64,000 nt of DNA from Lacrimispora xylanolytica (GTDB lineage Bacteria > Bacillota > Clostridia > Lachnospirales > Lachnospiraceae), in contig NZ_CP113524.1 of the NCBI RefSeq assembly GCF_026723765.1, positions 434,001-498,000 of the forward strand, in the 5' to 3' direction. Position numbers and translations under genes: made by a program. Of this stretch, positions 9,252 to 17,951 are shown piece by piece. Each line of letters starts with the position of its first letter. The stretch's first letter is position 1. The notes under the pieces were generated by a model, which worked only from the letters and a program-made list of their open reading frames with translations, did no database searches and was not told the DNA's origin.

Positions 9252-9890
9252 ATGAAAATAGGAATCATTGGTGCTACAGGTAAAGCAGGAAACCTTATTA
9301 CAAAAGAAGCGTTGGGCCGAGGCCATGACGTGACCGCAATTGTAAGAAATGCTTCAAAGGTGAAAGATACTACGATACATGTTCTGGAGAAAGATGTTTT
9401 TGATTTGGAGAAAAGTGATTTAGAGGGCTTTGATGTTGTTGTGAATGCATTTAATGCAGCGCCCGGAGAAGAGAACCTTCATATCACAGCTGGGAAAAAG
9501 CTTATCAGCATATTTGAGAATGCAGGAGATACCAGATTAATCGTAGTGGGCGGAGCAGGAAGTCTGTTTGTAGATGAGGATAAGACCCTTCGTCTTATTG
9601 AGACTCCTGATTTCCCGGAAGCATACGTTCCAACGGCGAAGAATATGTTAAGCAATTTATTGGATTTACAAAATACCAAGGGACTGGATTGGACTTATAT
9701 CAGCCCATCTGCATTCTTTGATTTTCAGGGCCCGAGAACTGGAAAATATGTAGCTGGAAAAGATAATCTTCTGGCCAATTCCAAGGGAGACAGCTATATA
9801 AGCTATGCAGATTATGCCATTGCGGTAGTAGATGAAATAGAACAGCCAAAGCATAGGAGAGAACGTTTTACAGTTGGATCAGCAGACTGA
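9252..9890 (+). CDS. NAD(P)-dependent oxidoreductase, atypical SDR (YwnB-like)
   Basis: A 212-aa Rossmann-fold protein with the N-terminal dinucleotide motif IGIIGATGKAGNLI and the NmrA-like sequence GRGHDVTAIVRN. A later segment, WTYISPSAFFDFQGPRTGKY, is typical of this SDR group. It follows AGGAGGTAATTATT, 12 nt after the DsbA-like gene, and is probably cotranscribed with it. In Bacillus subtilis ywnA (Rrf2) and ywnB (this family) are also neighbours, from memory, which supports a conserved regulator-target pair. The natural substrate is unknown, and a quinone or carbonyl reductase role is a guess. Confidence 0.87.
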   Translation: MKIGIIGATGKAGNLITKEALGRGHDVTAIVRNASKVKDTTIHVLEKDVFDLEKSDLEGFDVVVNAFNAAPGEENLHITAGKKLISIFENAGDTRLIVVGGAGSLFVDEDKTLRLIETPDFPEAYVPTAKNMLSNLLDLQNTKGLDWTYISPSAFFDFQGPRTGKYVAGKDNLLANSKGDSYISYADYAIAVVDEIEQPKHRRERFTVGSAD

Positions 9891-9951
9891 TCGGCAGCAG
9901 ATATGCGGTGATGTTTTTAGAAGCTTCTCATAGTAATTTCTGAAAAATAAT

Positions 9952-10007
9952 AAAAGCAGTCTTCTTTGAGGTTTACGATATGTGAACTGAATCGGGAGGC
10001 TGCTTTT
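9952..10007 (+). terminator. Terminator of the Rrf2-controlled operon
   Basis: AAAAGCAG (9952-9959) pairs with CTGCTTTT (10000-10007). The stem extends inward through wobble pairs (AGTCTTC with GGGAGGCT), and the 3' arm itself supplies the T run. From here to 10261 I see only a possible short reading frame at 10083. Confidence 0.7.
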
Positions 10008-10082
10008 ACATCCCTATGAGCAGATAGGGAATCTGGTAAGCTTACTTTTGGGTTAATTTAAGAGTGAGAATAAGGAGGCAAT

Positions 10083-10154
10083 ATGATAAAATCATGGATA
10101 ATAGTACAAACTAAATGGTATATTGCTGAAGCTATTTATTTAGGCATGATATAA
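10083..10154 (+). CDS. Possible 23-residue small ORF with a strong ribosome binding site
   Basis: AAGGAGG at 10074-10080 is placed close before ATG 10083, and a 23-codon frame follows (MIKSWIIVQTKWYIAEAIYL, then GMI). The encoded peptide is hydrophobic with two tryptophans. It could be a small membrane peptide or the leftover start of a deleted gene. I recognise no family. Evidence is only the ribosome binding site. Confidence 0.25.
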   Translation: MIKSWIIVQTKWYIAEAIYLGMI

Positions 10155-10261
10155 GCTTTGGCATAAATTATGGAAAATGTGAACAACTAGATGTGAATGA
10201 TAAATAAATGTGGAAGAATTTCTTTTGCAAATTTCTTTCGTCATTCTATGGAGGAATTATT

Positions 10262-10813
10262 ATGGAGCTATCACCAGAGCAGTGTAAGGAGCTGCTAAAA
10301 ACATTAAAAGCCAGATTTGAAAAAAATATAGCTTATCATAAAGGGATCGCATGGGAGCTGGTACAGGAAAAGCTGGAAGCAAAATCAGATAAACTCTGGT
10401 CACTATATGAGATGGAAAGAACCGGTGGTGAACCGGATGTTGTAGGTTATGATGATGCTACTGGAGAATACACATTTATAGACTGCTCGTCAGAAAGTCC
10501 GAAAGGCCGCCGAAGTGTATGCTACGACAGGGAGGCCTTAGAATCAAGGAAAGAACATAAACCGGAGACCAGCGCCGTTGATATGGCAAATTCCATGGGC
10601 ATAGAGCTTTTAACGGAGGCTCAATATCGGGAACTTCAAACACTTGGAAGCTTTGATTTAAAAACCAGCAGCTGGGTGAAAACCCCGGATTCCATAAGGA
10701 AACTGGGAGGTGCTGTTTTTTGTGACCGCCGCTATGATACCGTGTTTTTATATCATAATGGGGCAGATTCATATTATGGTGTCAGAGGCTTTCGAGGTAT
10801 TTTAAGGGTTTAA
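10262..10813 (+). CDS. DUF4256 domain protein
   Basis: A 183-aa soluble protein recognised as the DUF4256 family by the segments MERTGGEPDVV, FIDCSSESPKGRRSVCYD, ESRKEHKPE and GLITEAQYR-like GIELLTEAQYR. Its function is unknown. The ATG at 10262 is taken because TGGAGG at 10249-10254 fits it. An in-frame ATG at 10208 has no such site. It is monocistronic, ending at a bidirectional terminator shared with the convergent EFR1 gene. Confidence 0.85.
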   Translation: MELSPEQCKELLKTLKARFEKNIAYHKGIAWELVQEKLEAKSDKLWSLYEMERTGGEPDVVGYDDATGEYTFIDCSSESPKGRRSVCYDREALESRKEHKPETSAVDMANSMGIELLTEAQYRELQTLGSFDLKTSSWVKTPDSIRKLGGAVFCDRRYDTVFLYHNGADSYYGVRGFRGILRV

Positions 10814-10857
10814 TGAAAGAGTTTCTGAAAAAAAGATGGTCAAAATAAGATGCGATT

Positions 10858-10890
10858 GAAAAGCAGGCACCTAAGAATGCCTGCTTTTTC
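10858..10890. terminator. Bidirectional terminator between convergent genes
   Basis: GAAAAGCAGGCA (10858-10869) pairs with TGCCTGCTTTTTC (10878-10890). T runs occur on both strands, so it can serve the DUF4256 gene and the EFR1 gene read from the other side. Confidence 0.85.
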
Positions 10891-10917
10891 TTTTATCAAA
10901 TGATGCCTTTATCACAC

Positions 10918-11685
10918 TTAAACATTTGGGTTATAATACTGACCTCTCTTTTCCGTTTTATTTCCATATTGAATGGCCCCAACCGGGCAGCGGTGTAAGC
11001 ATGCCATGCATTTTGTGCAGTCTTTTCCCCATGTAGGATATTTATTTTTTAGCAGAATGTTTTTGGTTGGACAAATTCTTTCGCATAAACCGCAGGAGAT
11101 ACAATTACTTTTAACATGAAATTTTTTGGTTCCTAAACAAAAGCGATTAAAATAAGGATTAAAGATATAAGTTCTAAACCAGGGAAGGCTGCCGCTATAG
11201 CAGTCGAATGTATCCTTTGTTTTGTTGGTGATAAGACTGCTGATATCTTCGACTCTCTGTTTTGCCTGCTCCAGCTTTTTATCTTTCAACTCTTTTCTAT
11301 CTAAATCATAATCAATAACATAATTATTGGGCATAAAGACAGAAAAGCCACTGTTTAGCTTGATATTTCTTTTTAGCAGGTTTGCTGACAATACGTTCAT
11401 GGTCAGGCCTGCATGGTCTCCGCACGTACAGACGGAATATGTATAGTAGTCATTACGATTGGTGATTACAAGATTATTTATAAACTCCGATACTATTTTA
11501 GGAGGTGCCCAGGCATAGACTGGAAATACAAAGCCAAGCATTTCATCCTGCTTTAAGGTATATGAGAACGGCCCACGCTTTTCTTCCATAAGCTTGGGAA
11601 TAAACAATATTTGATCGTCTTGAAGTTCAGCCAGCTTCTTTGCCACCCATAAGCTGTTCCCAGTACCAGAAAAATAAAATATCAT
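10918..11685 (-). CDS. EFR1 family flavodoxin-ferredoxin protein
   Basis: An electron-transfer protein of 255 aa. The N-terminal half is flavodoxin-like and starts MIFYFSGTGNSLWVAKKL (FMN phosphate loop SGTGNS). The C-terminal part has two [4Fe-4S] motifs, CISCGLCERICP and CTKCMACLHRCP. The ATG at 11685 is used because AAAGGAGAG precedes it and it matches the family N-terminus. It is divergent from an HxlR-type regulator, which is the likely controller. A second member of the same family is encoded at 33553-34308. The redox partner is unknown. Confidence 0.92.
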   Translation of the reverse strand: MIFYFSGTGNSLWVAKKLAELQDDQILFIPKLMEEKRGPFSYTLKQDEMLGFVFPVYAWAPPKIVSEFINNLVITNRNDYYTYSVCTCGDHAGLTMNVLSANLLKRNIKLNSGFSVFMPNNYVIDYDLDRKELKDKKLEQAKQRVEDISSLITNKTKDTFDCYSGSLPWFRTYIFNPYFNRFCLGTKKFHVKSNCISCGLCERICPTKNILLKNKYPTWGKDCTKCMACLHRCPVGAIQYGNKTEKRGQYYNPNV

Positions 11686-11779
11686 ACTTCTCTCTCCTTT
11701 AAATATCCATGTTTTAGTGTTACTATAATTGAGAGGCCCTGACATAATATTATATATTAAAGCTGCATGTTACAAGTAC

Positions 11780-11793
11780 GCACATTTTTGTGC
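11780..11793. promoter_or_regulatory. Inverted repeat in the EFR1/HxlR divergent spacer
   Basis: GCACA/TGTGC arms with a 4-bp spacer lie 30 bp before the HxlR start, inside the 137-bp divergent intergenic region. It is a candidate operator for the HxlR protein. The support is position and symmetry only. Confidence 0.35.
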
Positions 11794-11822
11794 CCGCAAA
11801 ATATTATATTGAGGTGGTTAAA

Positions 11823-12164
11823 ATGGATACCAGTGATTGGTACGATGGCTCATGTGAGCTGGTTAATGCTTTTAATTATATTTGCAAGAAATGGAGACTC
11901 CCCATTCTGTGGTATTTATCTCAAGGGAATTTTCGGTATTATGAGCTAAAGAGGCAGCTTTGCGGTATTACTAATATTATGTTAACCCGCTCTTTGCAGG
12001 ATTTAGAGAGCCATGGAATGATCTGGAGAAAACAGTACTCTGAAAATCCACCGCACGTGGAATATGGATTAACAGACCAGGGGAATAAAATTATTCCGGT
12101 GCTGAAAGTCCTGGAAGAATGGGGAGAAATGCAAGTGGAATTTGAAAAAAGAGTTAGTTCATAG
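11823..12164 (+). CDS. HxlR-family winged-helix regulator
   Basis: A 113-aa helix-turn-helix protein with the family core ICKKWRLPILWYLSQGNFRYYELKRQL, here read as KKWRLPILWYL then FRYYELKRQLCGITNIMLTRSLQDLE. The final part EYGLTDQGNKIIPVL is typical. The ATG at 11823 follows GAGGTGG at 11811-11817. Cysteine C11 lies near the start (YDGSCELV), a position where some family members sense reactive electrophiles. It is divergent from the EFR1 gene, its likely target, and lies 38 nt before a two-component system that may be cotranscribed. Confidence 0.88.
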   Translation: MDTSDWYDGSCELVNAFNYICKKWRLPILWYLSQGNFRYYELKRQLCGITNIMLTRSLQDLESHGMIWRKQYSENPPHVEYGLTDQGNKIIPVLKVLEEWGEMQVEFEKRVSS

Positions 12165-12202
12165 ACTTAATATACCATTCGTGCTCAAAGGAAGCTGTGA
12201 TA

Positions 12203-12901
12203 ATGAAAAAAATACTTGTAATTGACGATGAGGCTGCAATCAGAGATTTGATAGAACTTATTTTAAAAAGAGAAAACTACCAGGTGAAAACAGCAGAAAA
12301 TGGCACCTTGGGACTGAAGGAGCTTGGCACCTTTCAGCCAGACCTGGTGATTCTTGATTTAATGCTGCCGGACTATTCCGGCTACGATTTATGCCGGGAA
12401 ATTGTAAAGACCTCTACCATTCCAGTCATCATGTTATCGGCAAAGAATGAAATCATTGACAAGGTGCTTGGTCTTGAGCTTGGGGCGGAAGATTATATGA
12501 CAAAACCCTTTGATAACAGGGAACTTATCGCTAGAATCAAGGTGGTACTAAGAAGGTATGACACAAGCGACCAGAACTTAAATAACTCTATGAGTCCAGT
12601 TCGACATAAAAATCTGGAGATTGATTTTGATACGAAACGAGTATTAAAAGGGGAAAGTCAGATTGCTCTCACTGCGAAAGAATATAAAATACTTGAAACC
12701 CTATCCAAAAGACCGAAGAAGATATTCACCAGAGACGAGCTGTTAGAAATCGTATGGGGATATGATTTTTCCGGTGACAGCCGTAGTGTGGATATGACAA
12801 TTATGCGCCTTAGAAAGAAGCTGGAAGATGATACGGAGAACCCAAGATATGTGAAGACCGTCTACGGATTCGGTTATCAGTTTGGAGGTGAAGCCGATTG
12901 A
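12203..12901 (+). CDS. OmpR/PhoB-family response regulator
   Basis: A two-component response regulator of 232 aa. The receiver domain contains the acidic pair D8-D9 and the phospho-acceptor D52 (LVILDLMLP), with conserved threonine/serine (MLSAK) and lysine (MTKPFD). A C-terminal winged helix follows (about 130-230). The ATG at 12203 is preferred over GTG 12197 because AAAGGAAG is then 8 nt away. Its stop codon overlaps the kinase start by 4 nt, so the pair is translationally coupled. No transporter or other obvious target lies next to it. Confidence 0.93.
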   Translation: MKKILVIDDEAAIRDLIELILKRENYQVKTAENGTLGLKELGTFQPDLVILDLMLPDYSGYDLCREIVKTSTIPVIMLSAKNEIIDKVLGLELGAEDYMTKPFDNRELIARIKVVLRRYDTSDQNLNNSMSPVRHKNLEIDFDTKRVLKGESQIALTAKEYKILETLSKRPKKIFTRDELLEIVWGYDFSGDSRSVDMTIMRLRKKLEDDTENPRYVKTVYGFGYQFGGEAD

Positions 12902-14295
12902 AATATGCAACCAGGCTTCTCCTGAGTATTTTGTTTTTCTCTATTCTATCCTTCTCCATTATTATTTATTGGGTAAATAAAGCCATTGACCATTATAGCT
13001 TTGTCACCATAGAAAAGCAGCTTATGGAAAAGGCAGATATGTGTGAGCTCTCGTTTCGAGAAGTACTTACAAGGTATGATAAAACTGCAAACGAGCCTGA
13101 TTCTTCCCAGGTAGCAAAAGATGTCTTACAGGTTTTAAAGGCTTCTGGAAGAGAGGTAAGAATCTATGATAGCAACCAGAAGCTTCTTGGGCTGGCTGAA
13201 AATGGAACGCCAGTCTATAACGGTTCTCCTAAGATTTTTGAGGAAAATATCAGTAAGGCCCTAAAAGGGAATTACTCTTACACGGTCACGGATCAGGGAT
13301 TAATATATTTTGCAATCCCTATTCAAAATAAATACTATGAGAATGCTTATGTATTTGAAATCGTTGAGGATATCTCATATTTTTACGAAATTATGGAGAA
13401 AATCCGCTCCATCTTAATCTTCGGAGCCGTCGGTTTTATTATTCTTATGACAGGTTCAAGCGTATTCATTGCCCGAAGGACCACAAAGCCCATCAAGTAC
13501 CTTCTTGGGGCAACCGAGAAGTTCTCCAGGCAGCAATTTGACCAGGTATCGTTAAACCGAAAGGACGAGCTTGGAAATCTGGCAGAAGGACTGAATCAGA
13601 TGGGAATGAAATTAAATGACTATATTCAGTACCAGAAGCAATTTGTTTCCAATGTATCCCATGAGTTAAAGACCCCTCTTGCTGCAATCCGCGGATTCTC
13701 CCAATATTTATATGAAGGAGAACAGGAAGATGAAGAATTAAAAAAGGTTTATTCTCATCTATTAAATGAATCAGACCGCTTGACAAAGCTAATCCAGGAA
13801 CTGCTCATTCTCTCCAAGTTTGACAAGGCTGCTCCGGAGCTTCAAATAGAAAAGGAAGATGTATCCCAATTAACGTTACAGGTAATAGAAGATATGAAAT
13901 CAAAAGCGGTGAAAAAAGACGTACTGATAAAATGGAAGTTAGACAGGGAAATTTATGTGAATGGTAATAAAACACTTATTACACATGCAATCGCAAATGT
14001 TGTGGATAATGCAATAAAATATTCGAATGCCGGTGGACAGGTGATAGCAGAGACATTTATTTCAGATAATAAAGCAGTCATAAAAATCAGCGACCAGGGA
14101 ATCGGAATTCATCAACATGAAATTGCACTGGTACAGGAACGTTTTTACCGGGCAGGAAATTCTAACTTTGCGAATGGTTCCGGGCTTGGACTTTCTCTTT
14201 GTAAGGAGATTGTGGAAAAATTTAATGGGCAGCTTATGATTGAGAGTGAGATTGGTGTGGGGACCAGTGTTTCCATTGTGCTGCCTTTGGCATAG
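12898..14295 (+). CDS. Sensor histidine kinase
   Basis: A membrane sensor kinase of 465 aa. It has TM1 (about 5-24), an extracytoplasmic domain of about 150 residues, TM2 (about 170-190), a HAMP region (ARRTTKPIKYL), and a dimerisation domain with H255 in NVSHELKTPLAAI. The ATPase domain has an N box (NVVDNAIKYS), G1 (DQGIGI) and G2 (GSGLGLSL). It starts with TTG at 12898, preceded by GGAGGTG at proper spacing and overlapping the regulator stop by 4 nt. The signal is unknown. Confidence 0.92.
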   Translation: MKYATRLLLSILFFSILSFSIIIYWVNKAIDHYSFVTIEKQLMEKADMCELSFREVLTRYDKTANEPDSSQVAKDVLQVLKASGREVRIYDSNQKLLGLAENGTPVYNGSPKIFEENISKALKGNYSYTVTDQGLIYFAIPIQNKYYENAYVFEIVEDISYFYEIMEKIRSILIFGAVGFIILMTGSSVFIARRTTKPIKYLLGATEKFSRQQFDQVSLNRKDELGNLAEGLNQMGMKLNDYIQYQKQFVSNVSHELKTPLAAIRGFSQYLYEGEQEDEELKKVYSHLLNESDRLTKLIQELLILSKFDKAAPELQIEKEDVSQLTLQVIEDMKSKAVKKDVLIKWKLDREIYVNGNKTLITHAIANVVDNAIKYSNAGGQVIAETFISDNKAVIKISDQGIGIHQHEIALVQERFYRAGNSNFANGSGLGLSLCKEIVEKFNGQLMIESEIGVGTSVSIVLPLA

Positions 14296-14302
14296 TGGGA
14301 TA

Positions 14303-14395
14303 ATGAAAGACGTTAGAATTATGGTATATCTTAATCGTTACGGTCAGACCGATTGGAATTTGCCAGTTAGGAGGAACAATATTACCGTAGTCTAA
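14303..14395 (+). pseudogene. Remnant of a histidine phosphatase (phosphoglycerate mutase-like) gene
   Basis: A 30-codon frame reads MKDVRIMVYLNRYGQTDWNL and continues with VRRNNI. It resembles the N-terminus of histidine phosphatases, which have the pattern IYLVRHGQTDWNL, but here the catalytic RHG is RYG and the frame stops after 30 codons. Family members are about 200 aa, so this is probably a broken 5' piece. The similarity was seen by eye only. Confidence 0.5.
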
Positions 14396-14403
14396 TAACT
14401 TTA

Positions 14404-14601
14404 TCACTCATTTTCTTTATAATATATCATAATTACCTCAACTATCATGCCTATAGCAATTACTAAAACGATGTCCCAGGCTTCGGATTTAATGACGTTC
14501 CACCAGGTATCGTGAGTGGCATGTTTTTCTGCAAGCAACAATGACACGATGATAGAAAAATAAATCCAAAAACTAATAAACTTATCACTTATTTTTTTCA
14601 T
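14404..14601 (-). CDS. Small membrane protein, unrecognised
   Basis: A 65-aa hydrophobic protein with two predicted membrane segments (about 8-24 and 40-59) and a short charged tail (YYKENE). The start at 14601 (MKKISDKFISFWIYF) has AGGAG 12 nt upstream. An in-frame ATG at 14655 would add a charged N-terminus. It follows the similar small membrane gene at 14679-15002 on the same strand and may form a two-gene unit with it. No family is recognised. Confidence 0.5.
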   Translation of the reverse strand: MKKISDKFISFWIYFSIIVSLLLAEKHATHDTWWNVIKSEAWDIVLVIAIGMIVEVIMIYYKENE

Positions 14602-14678
14602 ATAATTATAATTCTCCTGTGCGTTGCGTTTAATGAAAGCTTTATGCAGCTGCATAACTTCTGTTATTAATTAAATTG

Positions 14679-15002
14679 TTATTTGCCAGTATTTTTATTT
14701 TTCTTGAAATAGATTAGTGATACTGTGATATTAATAACAGATGTAACACAGATCAACCACAAAGAGATTATCGCTATCTCTTGAGATGTATCTATCAGAG
14801 CGGGCCAATCTTTTAATTTTACTAAACAGCTAGTGCTAAAAAGCTGTGCGCAAATCGAAGTGGTACAGGATACAAAACTAGACACTGTAATAACGGTATA
14901 AATCGGATAGTTGATTTTTTTCCATAAAAGTAGGATTATTAATGGGAACAGCAATGCAGAGAACCCTGAAATAATACTTATTAAGTTATATATTTCTATC
15001 AC
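14679..15002 (-). CDS. Small integral membrane protein, unrecognised
   Basis: A 107-aa protein with three hydrophobic segments (about 5-27, 35-55 and 75-98) and a lysine-rich C-terminus (YFKKNKNTGK). The start is GTG at 15002 with GAGGAGG 7 nt upstream, a strong site that supports real translation. The next gene in the same direction is another small membrane protein. No family or function is recognised. It could be an immunity-like or accessory membrane protein, but nothing in the sequence decides this. Confidence 0.55.
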   Translation of the reverse strand: MIEIYNLISIISGFSALLFPLIILLLWKKINYPIYTVITVSSFVSCTTSICAQLFSTSCLVKLKDWPALIDTSQEIAIISLWLICVTSVINITVSLIYFKKNKNTGK

Positions 15003-15214
15003 TGCAAATCCTCCTCTCTAAGCTAAAAAGGTTAGTATTATTATAGCTGACACTTAAGGGAATGTCATTAAAGAATAAATGATGGCTGGTAATTGAGGTG
15101 GTACAATGTATCTGGAACAGAAATGAATCTTATCAATATAGTGATTAATCAATAACCATTATATCATGAAATGGAATTGGTTAATATAATCATGAAAATG
15201 GGGGCGTAACTAAT

Positions 15215-15739
15215 ATGAAAAGAATATCAATATTAGCAGAGACAGACAGGTTAATCTTGAGAAGGTATGAGGAAGACGATTTACAGGATTTATATGAATA
15301 TTTGTCAAATCCTAAGGTTGTAGAATATGAACCATATAAGACCAAGACTTTAAAAGAGACCGAAGATAATTTAAAGTGGAGAGTCTCATCAGATGAAATG
15401 ATAGCTGTAGAGTTAAAGTCTGCTGGTAAGATGATTGGTAATGTATATTTAGGGAAACGTGATTTTGAATCATTGGAAATAGGGTATGTTTTTAATGAGG
15501 ATTATTGGAACAAGGGATATGCAAAGGAAAGCTGTCAAAAGCTTATGGAACTGGTATTTCAAAAAGGGGTACATAGAATTTACGCGGAATGCGATCCTGA
15601 CAACCAAGCATCGTGGAGATTATTGGAGAGTATGGACTTTACCCGGGAAGGGTATTTGAAGAAAAATGTGTATTTTTGGAAGGATGGCGATGGTAAGCCA
15701 ATATGGAAAGATACTTTTATCTATTCAAAACTAAAGTAA
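15215..15739 (+). CDS. GNAT-family N-acetyltransferase (RimJ/RimL-like)
   Basis: A 174-aa acetyltransferase starting with the RimJ-type sequence ETDRLILRRYEEDDLQDLYEYLSNP, seen here as LILRRYEEDDLQDLYEYL. The acetyl-CoA region is EIGYVFNEDYWNKGYAKES, followed by RIYAECDPDNQASWRLLESM. The substrate, a protein N-terminus or small amine, is not predictable. Upstream, GGGGGCG serves as a modest ribosome binding site. It is an isolated gene in an accessory stretch. Confidence 0.9.
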   Translation: MKRISILAETDRLILRRYEEDDLQDLYEYLSNPKVVEYEPYKTKTLKETEDNLKWRVSSDEMIAVELKSAGKMIGNVYLGKRDFESLEIGYVFNEDYWNKGYAKESCQKLMELVFQKGVHRIYAECDPDNQASWRLLESMDFTREGYLKKNVYFWKDGDGKPIWKDTFIYSKLK

Positions 15740-15901
15740 GAGGATTAAGTGAGTCTGGTTTACATAAGCATATACCCGTAAGATGCTAATACAAAAAATA
15801 ATATTGACAGCTAGTACAATTATCTATATCCTTTAAATAAAGTAGCTTTCAGGGAAAAAAGACAGAGTTCAAATGGCATGAGACATACGGAGGTAAACGA
15901 T

Positions 15902-16444
15902 ATGGTTTTACTGGTTGTTGATACACAAAAATTACTTGTTAATGATCAATTATATAATTTTAATGCCTTTACGAAAAATATTGAAAATTTAATAAGTGCT
16001 GCAAGAAAAAACAATATGGAAGTCGTTTACGTGGTACACGATAATGGAAAAGGAAGCAGTCTGACCAAGGGCGAGGAAGGATTTGAGGTTTATGAAGATT
16101 TCAAACCCCTGGAACAGGAAAAAATATTTACGAAAGAAGTTAATAGCTCCTTTAGAGGAACCGGTCTCTTAGAATATTTAAAAGATAAAAATGAGAAAGA
16201 AATTATTGTGGTAGGGCTTCAAACCGATAAATGTATTGATGCCACGGTCAAATGTGGTTTTGAGCATGGATTCCATATGATAGTGCCGGCTTACGCTAAT
16301 TCCACCATTGATAATGAATATTTAAGTGGGGAAAATAGTTATAAGTATCATAATGAATTCATGTGGAATGAGAGATATGCAGAATGCATTTCCTTAGATG
16401 AAGTAATTAAGAAAATAAAGAATCATAACACAATCGAATCATAG
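15902..16444 (+). CDS. Isochorismatase-family cysteine hydrolase
   Basis: A 180-aa hydrolase of the isochorismatase/nicotinamidase fold. The likely triad is D7 (VVDTQK), K78 (FTKEVNS) and C111 (TDKCIDATVKCGFEHGF). The ATG at 15902 is used because CGGAGG sits just upstream. The more upstream ATG at 15878 would place that site inside the gene. Substrates of this fold include isochorismate, nicotinamide and carbamoyl compounds, and the one here is unknown. It ends at a terminator. Confidence 0.87.
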   Translation: MVLLVVDTQKLLVNDQLYNFNAFTKNIENLISAARKNNMEVVYVVHDNGKGSSLTKGEEGFEVYEDFKPLEQEKIFTKEVNSSFRGTGLLEYLKDKNEKEIIVVGLQTDKCIDATVKCGFEHGFHMIVPAYANSTIDNEYLSGENSYKYHNEFMWNERYAECISLDEVIKKIKNHNTIES

Positions 16445-16453
16445 CAAACATAG

Positions 16454-16487
16454 ACTACTAGCTGCCTAAATAAGTTAGTAGTTTTTT
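16454..16487 (+). terminator. Terminator after the isochorismatase-like gene
   Basis: ACTACTA (16454-16460) pairs with TAGTAGT (16476-16482), followed by a T run. Its right half (TTAGTAGTTTTTTAT) is identical to a terminator at 20351-20366. Confidence 0.75.
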
Positions 16488-16611
16488 ATTAATCAAAGCA
16501 GTAAATGAATAGGATTATAATGCTATATAATAACAGAGGGTAATTATGATTCTGACAGTGAGGATGAAATGAGCCAATGGCATAACAATTTTAAAAATGG
16601 AGCTGTTTAAC

Positions 16612-17358
16612 ATGGTATTTAAAGAGTTCGGAACTATCAATGCACCCACAATTATTTTACTTCATGGCGGTGGTCTGTCCTATTGGTCCTGGGAAAGTGT
16701 TATATCTTTATTAACGCCTGAATTTCATGTTGTTACTCCTATTCTTGACGGATACGGCGAAAATGCCAATAAGACATTTTTAAGTATAGAAAATTCCGCA
16801 GACCAAGTGATAAACTATGTGAAAGAACAATGCAACGGACATGTATTTGCAATCGGCGGATTATCCATTGGTGCACAAATTGTTACTGAAGTTCTATCCC
16901 AAAATGCAAATATCTCAGATTTTGCCGTCATAGAAAGCGCCTTGGTCTGTCCCATAAGGGGAACCAGATTATTAGCAGTTCCCATATGCAAGCTTAGCTA
17001 TAAGCTGATTACAAAGCGTTGGTTTTCAAAACTACAGGCAAAGCAGCTATGTGTTCCCAATGCGCTGTTTGAACGATATTATACCGAAAGTATAGTAATA
17101 TCAAAACAGACCTTAGTAAATACAATACTAAGCAATGGGACATACAAAATGAAAGAAGAAATCAAGAAAACATCAGCAAAAGTTCTTGTTATCGTTGGAG
17201 AAAAAGAAATTACCGTCATGCAAAAATCAGCGCTAATGCTACACCGGGCAATACCAAACAGTCATCGATACATTGCACCAAGCATGAAACATGGTGAATT
17301 AAGCCTTACGCAGCCGAAACAATACGTCGAGCAGCTGAGGCAATTGTTTTCTCAATGA
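16612..17358 (+). CDS. Alpha/beta hydrolase
   Basis: A 248-aa alpha/beta hydrolase with an oxyanion-region motif (IILLHGGGLSYWSWE), a nucleophile elbow GGLSIGAQ and a C-terminal histidine in PSMKHGELSL. The ATG at 16612 has GGAG 9 nt upstream. The ATG at 16597 overlaps that site. The next gene starts in the 4-nt overlap ATGA or at a following TTG, so the two are coupled. The substrate is unknown. Confidence 0.87.
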   Translation: MVFKEFGTINAPTIILLHGGGLSYWSWESVISLLTPEFHVVTPILDGYGENANKTFLSIENSADQVINYVKEQCNGHVFAIGGLSIGAQIVTEVLSQNANISDFAVIESALVCPIRGTRLLAVPICKLSYKLITKRWFSKLQAKQLCVPNALFERYYTESIVISKQTLVNTILSNGTYKMKEEIKKTSAKVLVIVGEKEITVMQKSALMLHRAIPNSHRYIAPSMKHGELSLTQPKQYVEQLRQLFSQ

Positions 17359-17381
17359 CTGGCCGTATAAAGGAGGTTAAT

Positions 17382-17951
17382 TTGAAATCGTTCCATGACT
17401 ATTTTGATTGTGTCCCCTATTTAGAGTCCCAACGATTGATTCTTCGCCCATTTTCACGCCTCGACATGGCGGAATATTTTGATATCTTAAGGGATGATCA
17501 AGTGCAAAAATATCTTGGAGGCGGAGTACCTCTTTTTGATAAGGAGCCTCATATATCAAATTGGTTAAATAATATAAATGGCAGGCTGTTAAAAAGTAAG
17601 ACCGTTTTTACCTGGTGTGTGGAAGAAAAAAGTACAGGAAAAATAGCTGGAAGAGTGGACTTGGGAGGATTTCAAAAGAAGACCATGGCAGAAATATCGT
17701 ATCATTTCGGTAGAAGCTTTTGGGGATATGGAGTTGCTACAGAGGTAGTAGAAAAAGTCACATCATTTGGCCTTGAGAATCTAAACTTACAGCGTATACA
17801 AGGTTTAGTCCGGGTAGAGAATACAGCTTCAATTCATGTACTTGAAAAGAATGGTTATAAAAAGGAAGGGGTATTGCATTGCTACCCATTTGGCAAGGAA
17901 TTTCATACGGTTGTAATGATGGCGATAGTTTCTCCCAAACTCGATGAATAG
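17382..17951 (+). CDS. GNAT-family N-acetyltransferase
   Basis: A RimJ/RimL-type acetyltransferase of about 189 aa: ESQRLILRPFSRLDMAEYFDIL at the N-terminus, EISYHFGRSFWGYGVATEVV for acetyl-CoA binding and VENTASIHVLEKNGY near the end. TTG 17382 is chosen because AAGGAGG lies 5 nt upstream. An alternative ATG at 17355 overlaps the hydrolase stop and would rely on coupling alone. From its stop to 18197 I see only a short unremarkable reading frame at 17982. Confidence 0.86.
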   Translation: MKSFHDYFDCVPYLESQRLILRPFSRLDMAEYFDILRDDQVQKYLGGGVPLFDKEPHISNWLNNINGRLLKSKTVFTWCVEEKSTGKIAGRVDLGGFQKKTMAEISYHFGRSFWGYGVATEVVEKVTSFGLENLNLQRIQGLVRVENTASIHVLEKNGYKKEGVLHCYPFGKEFHTVVMMAIVSPKLDE

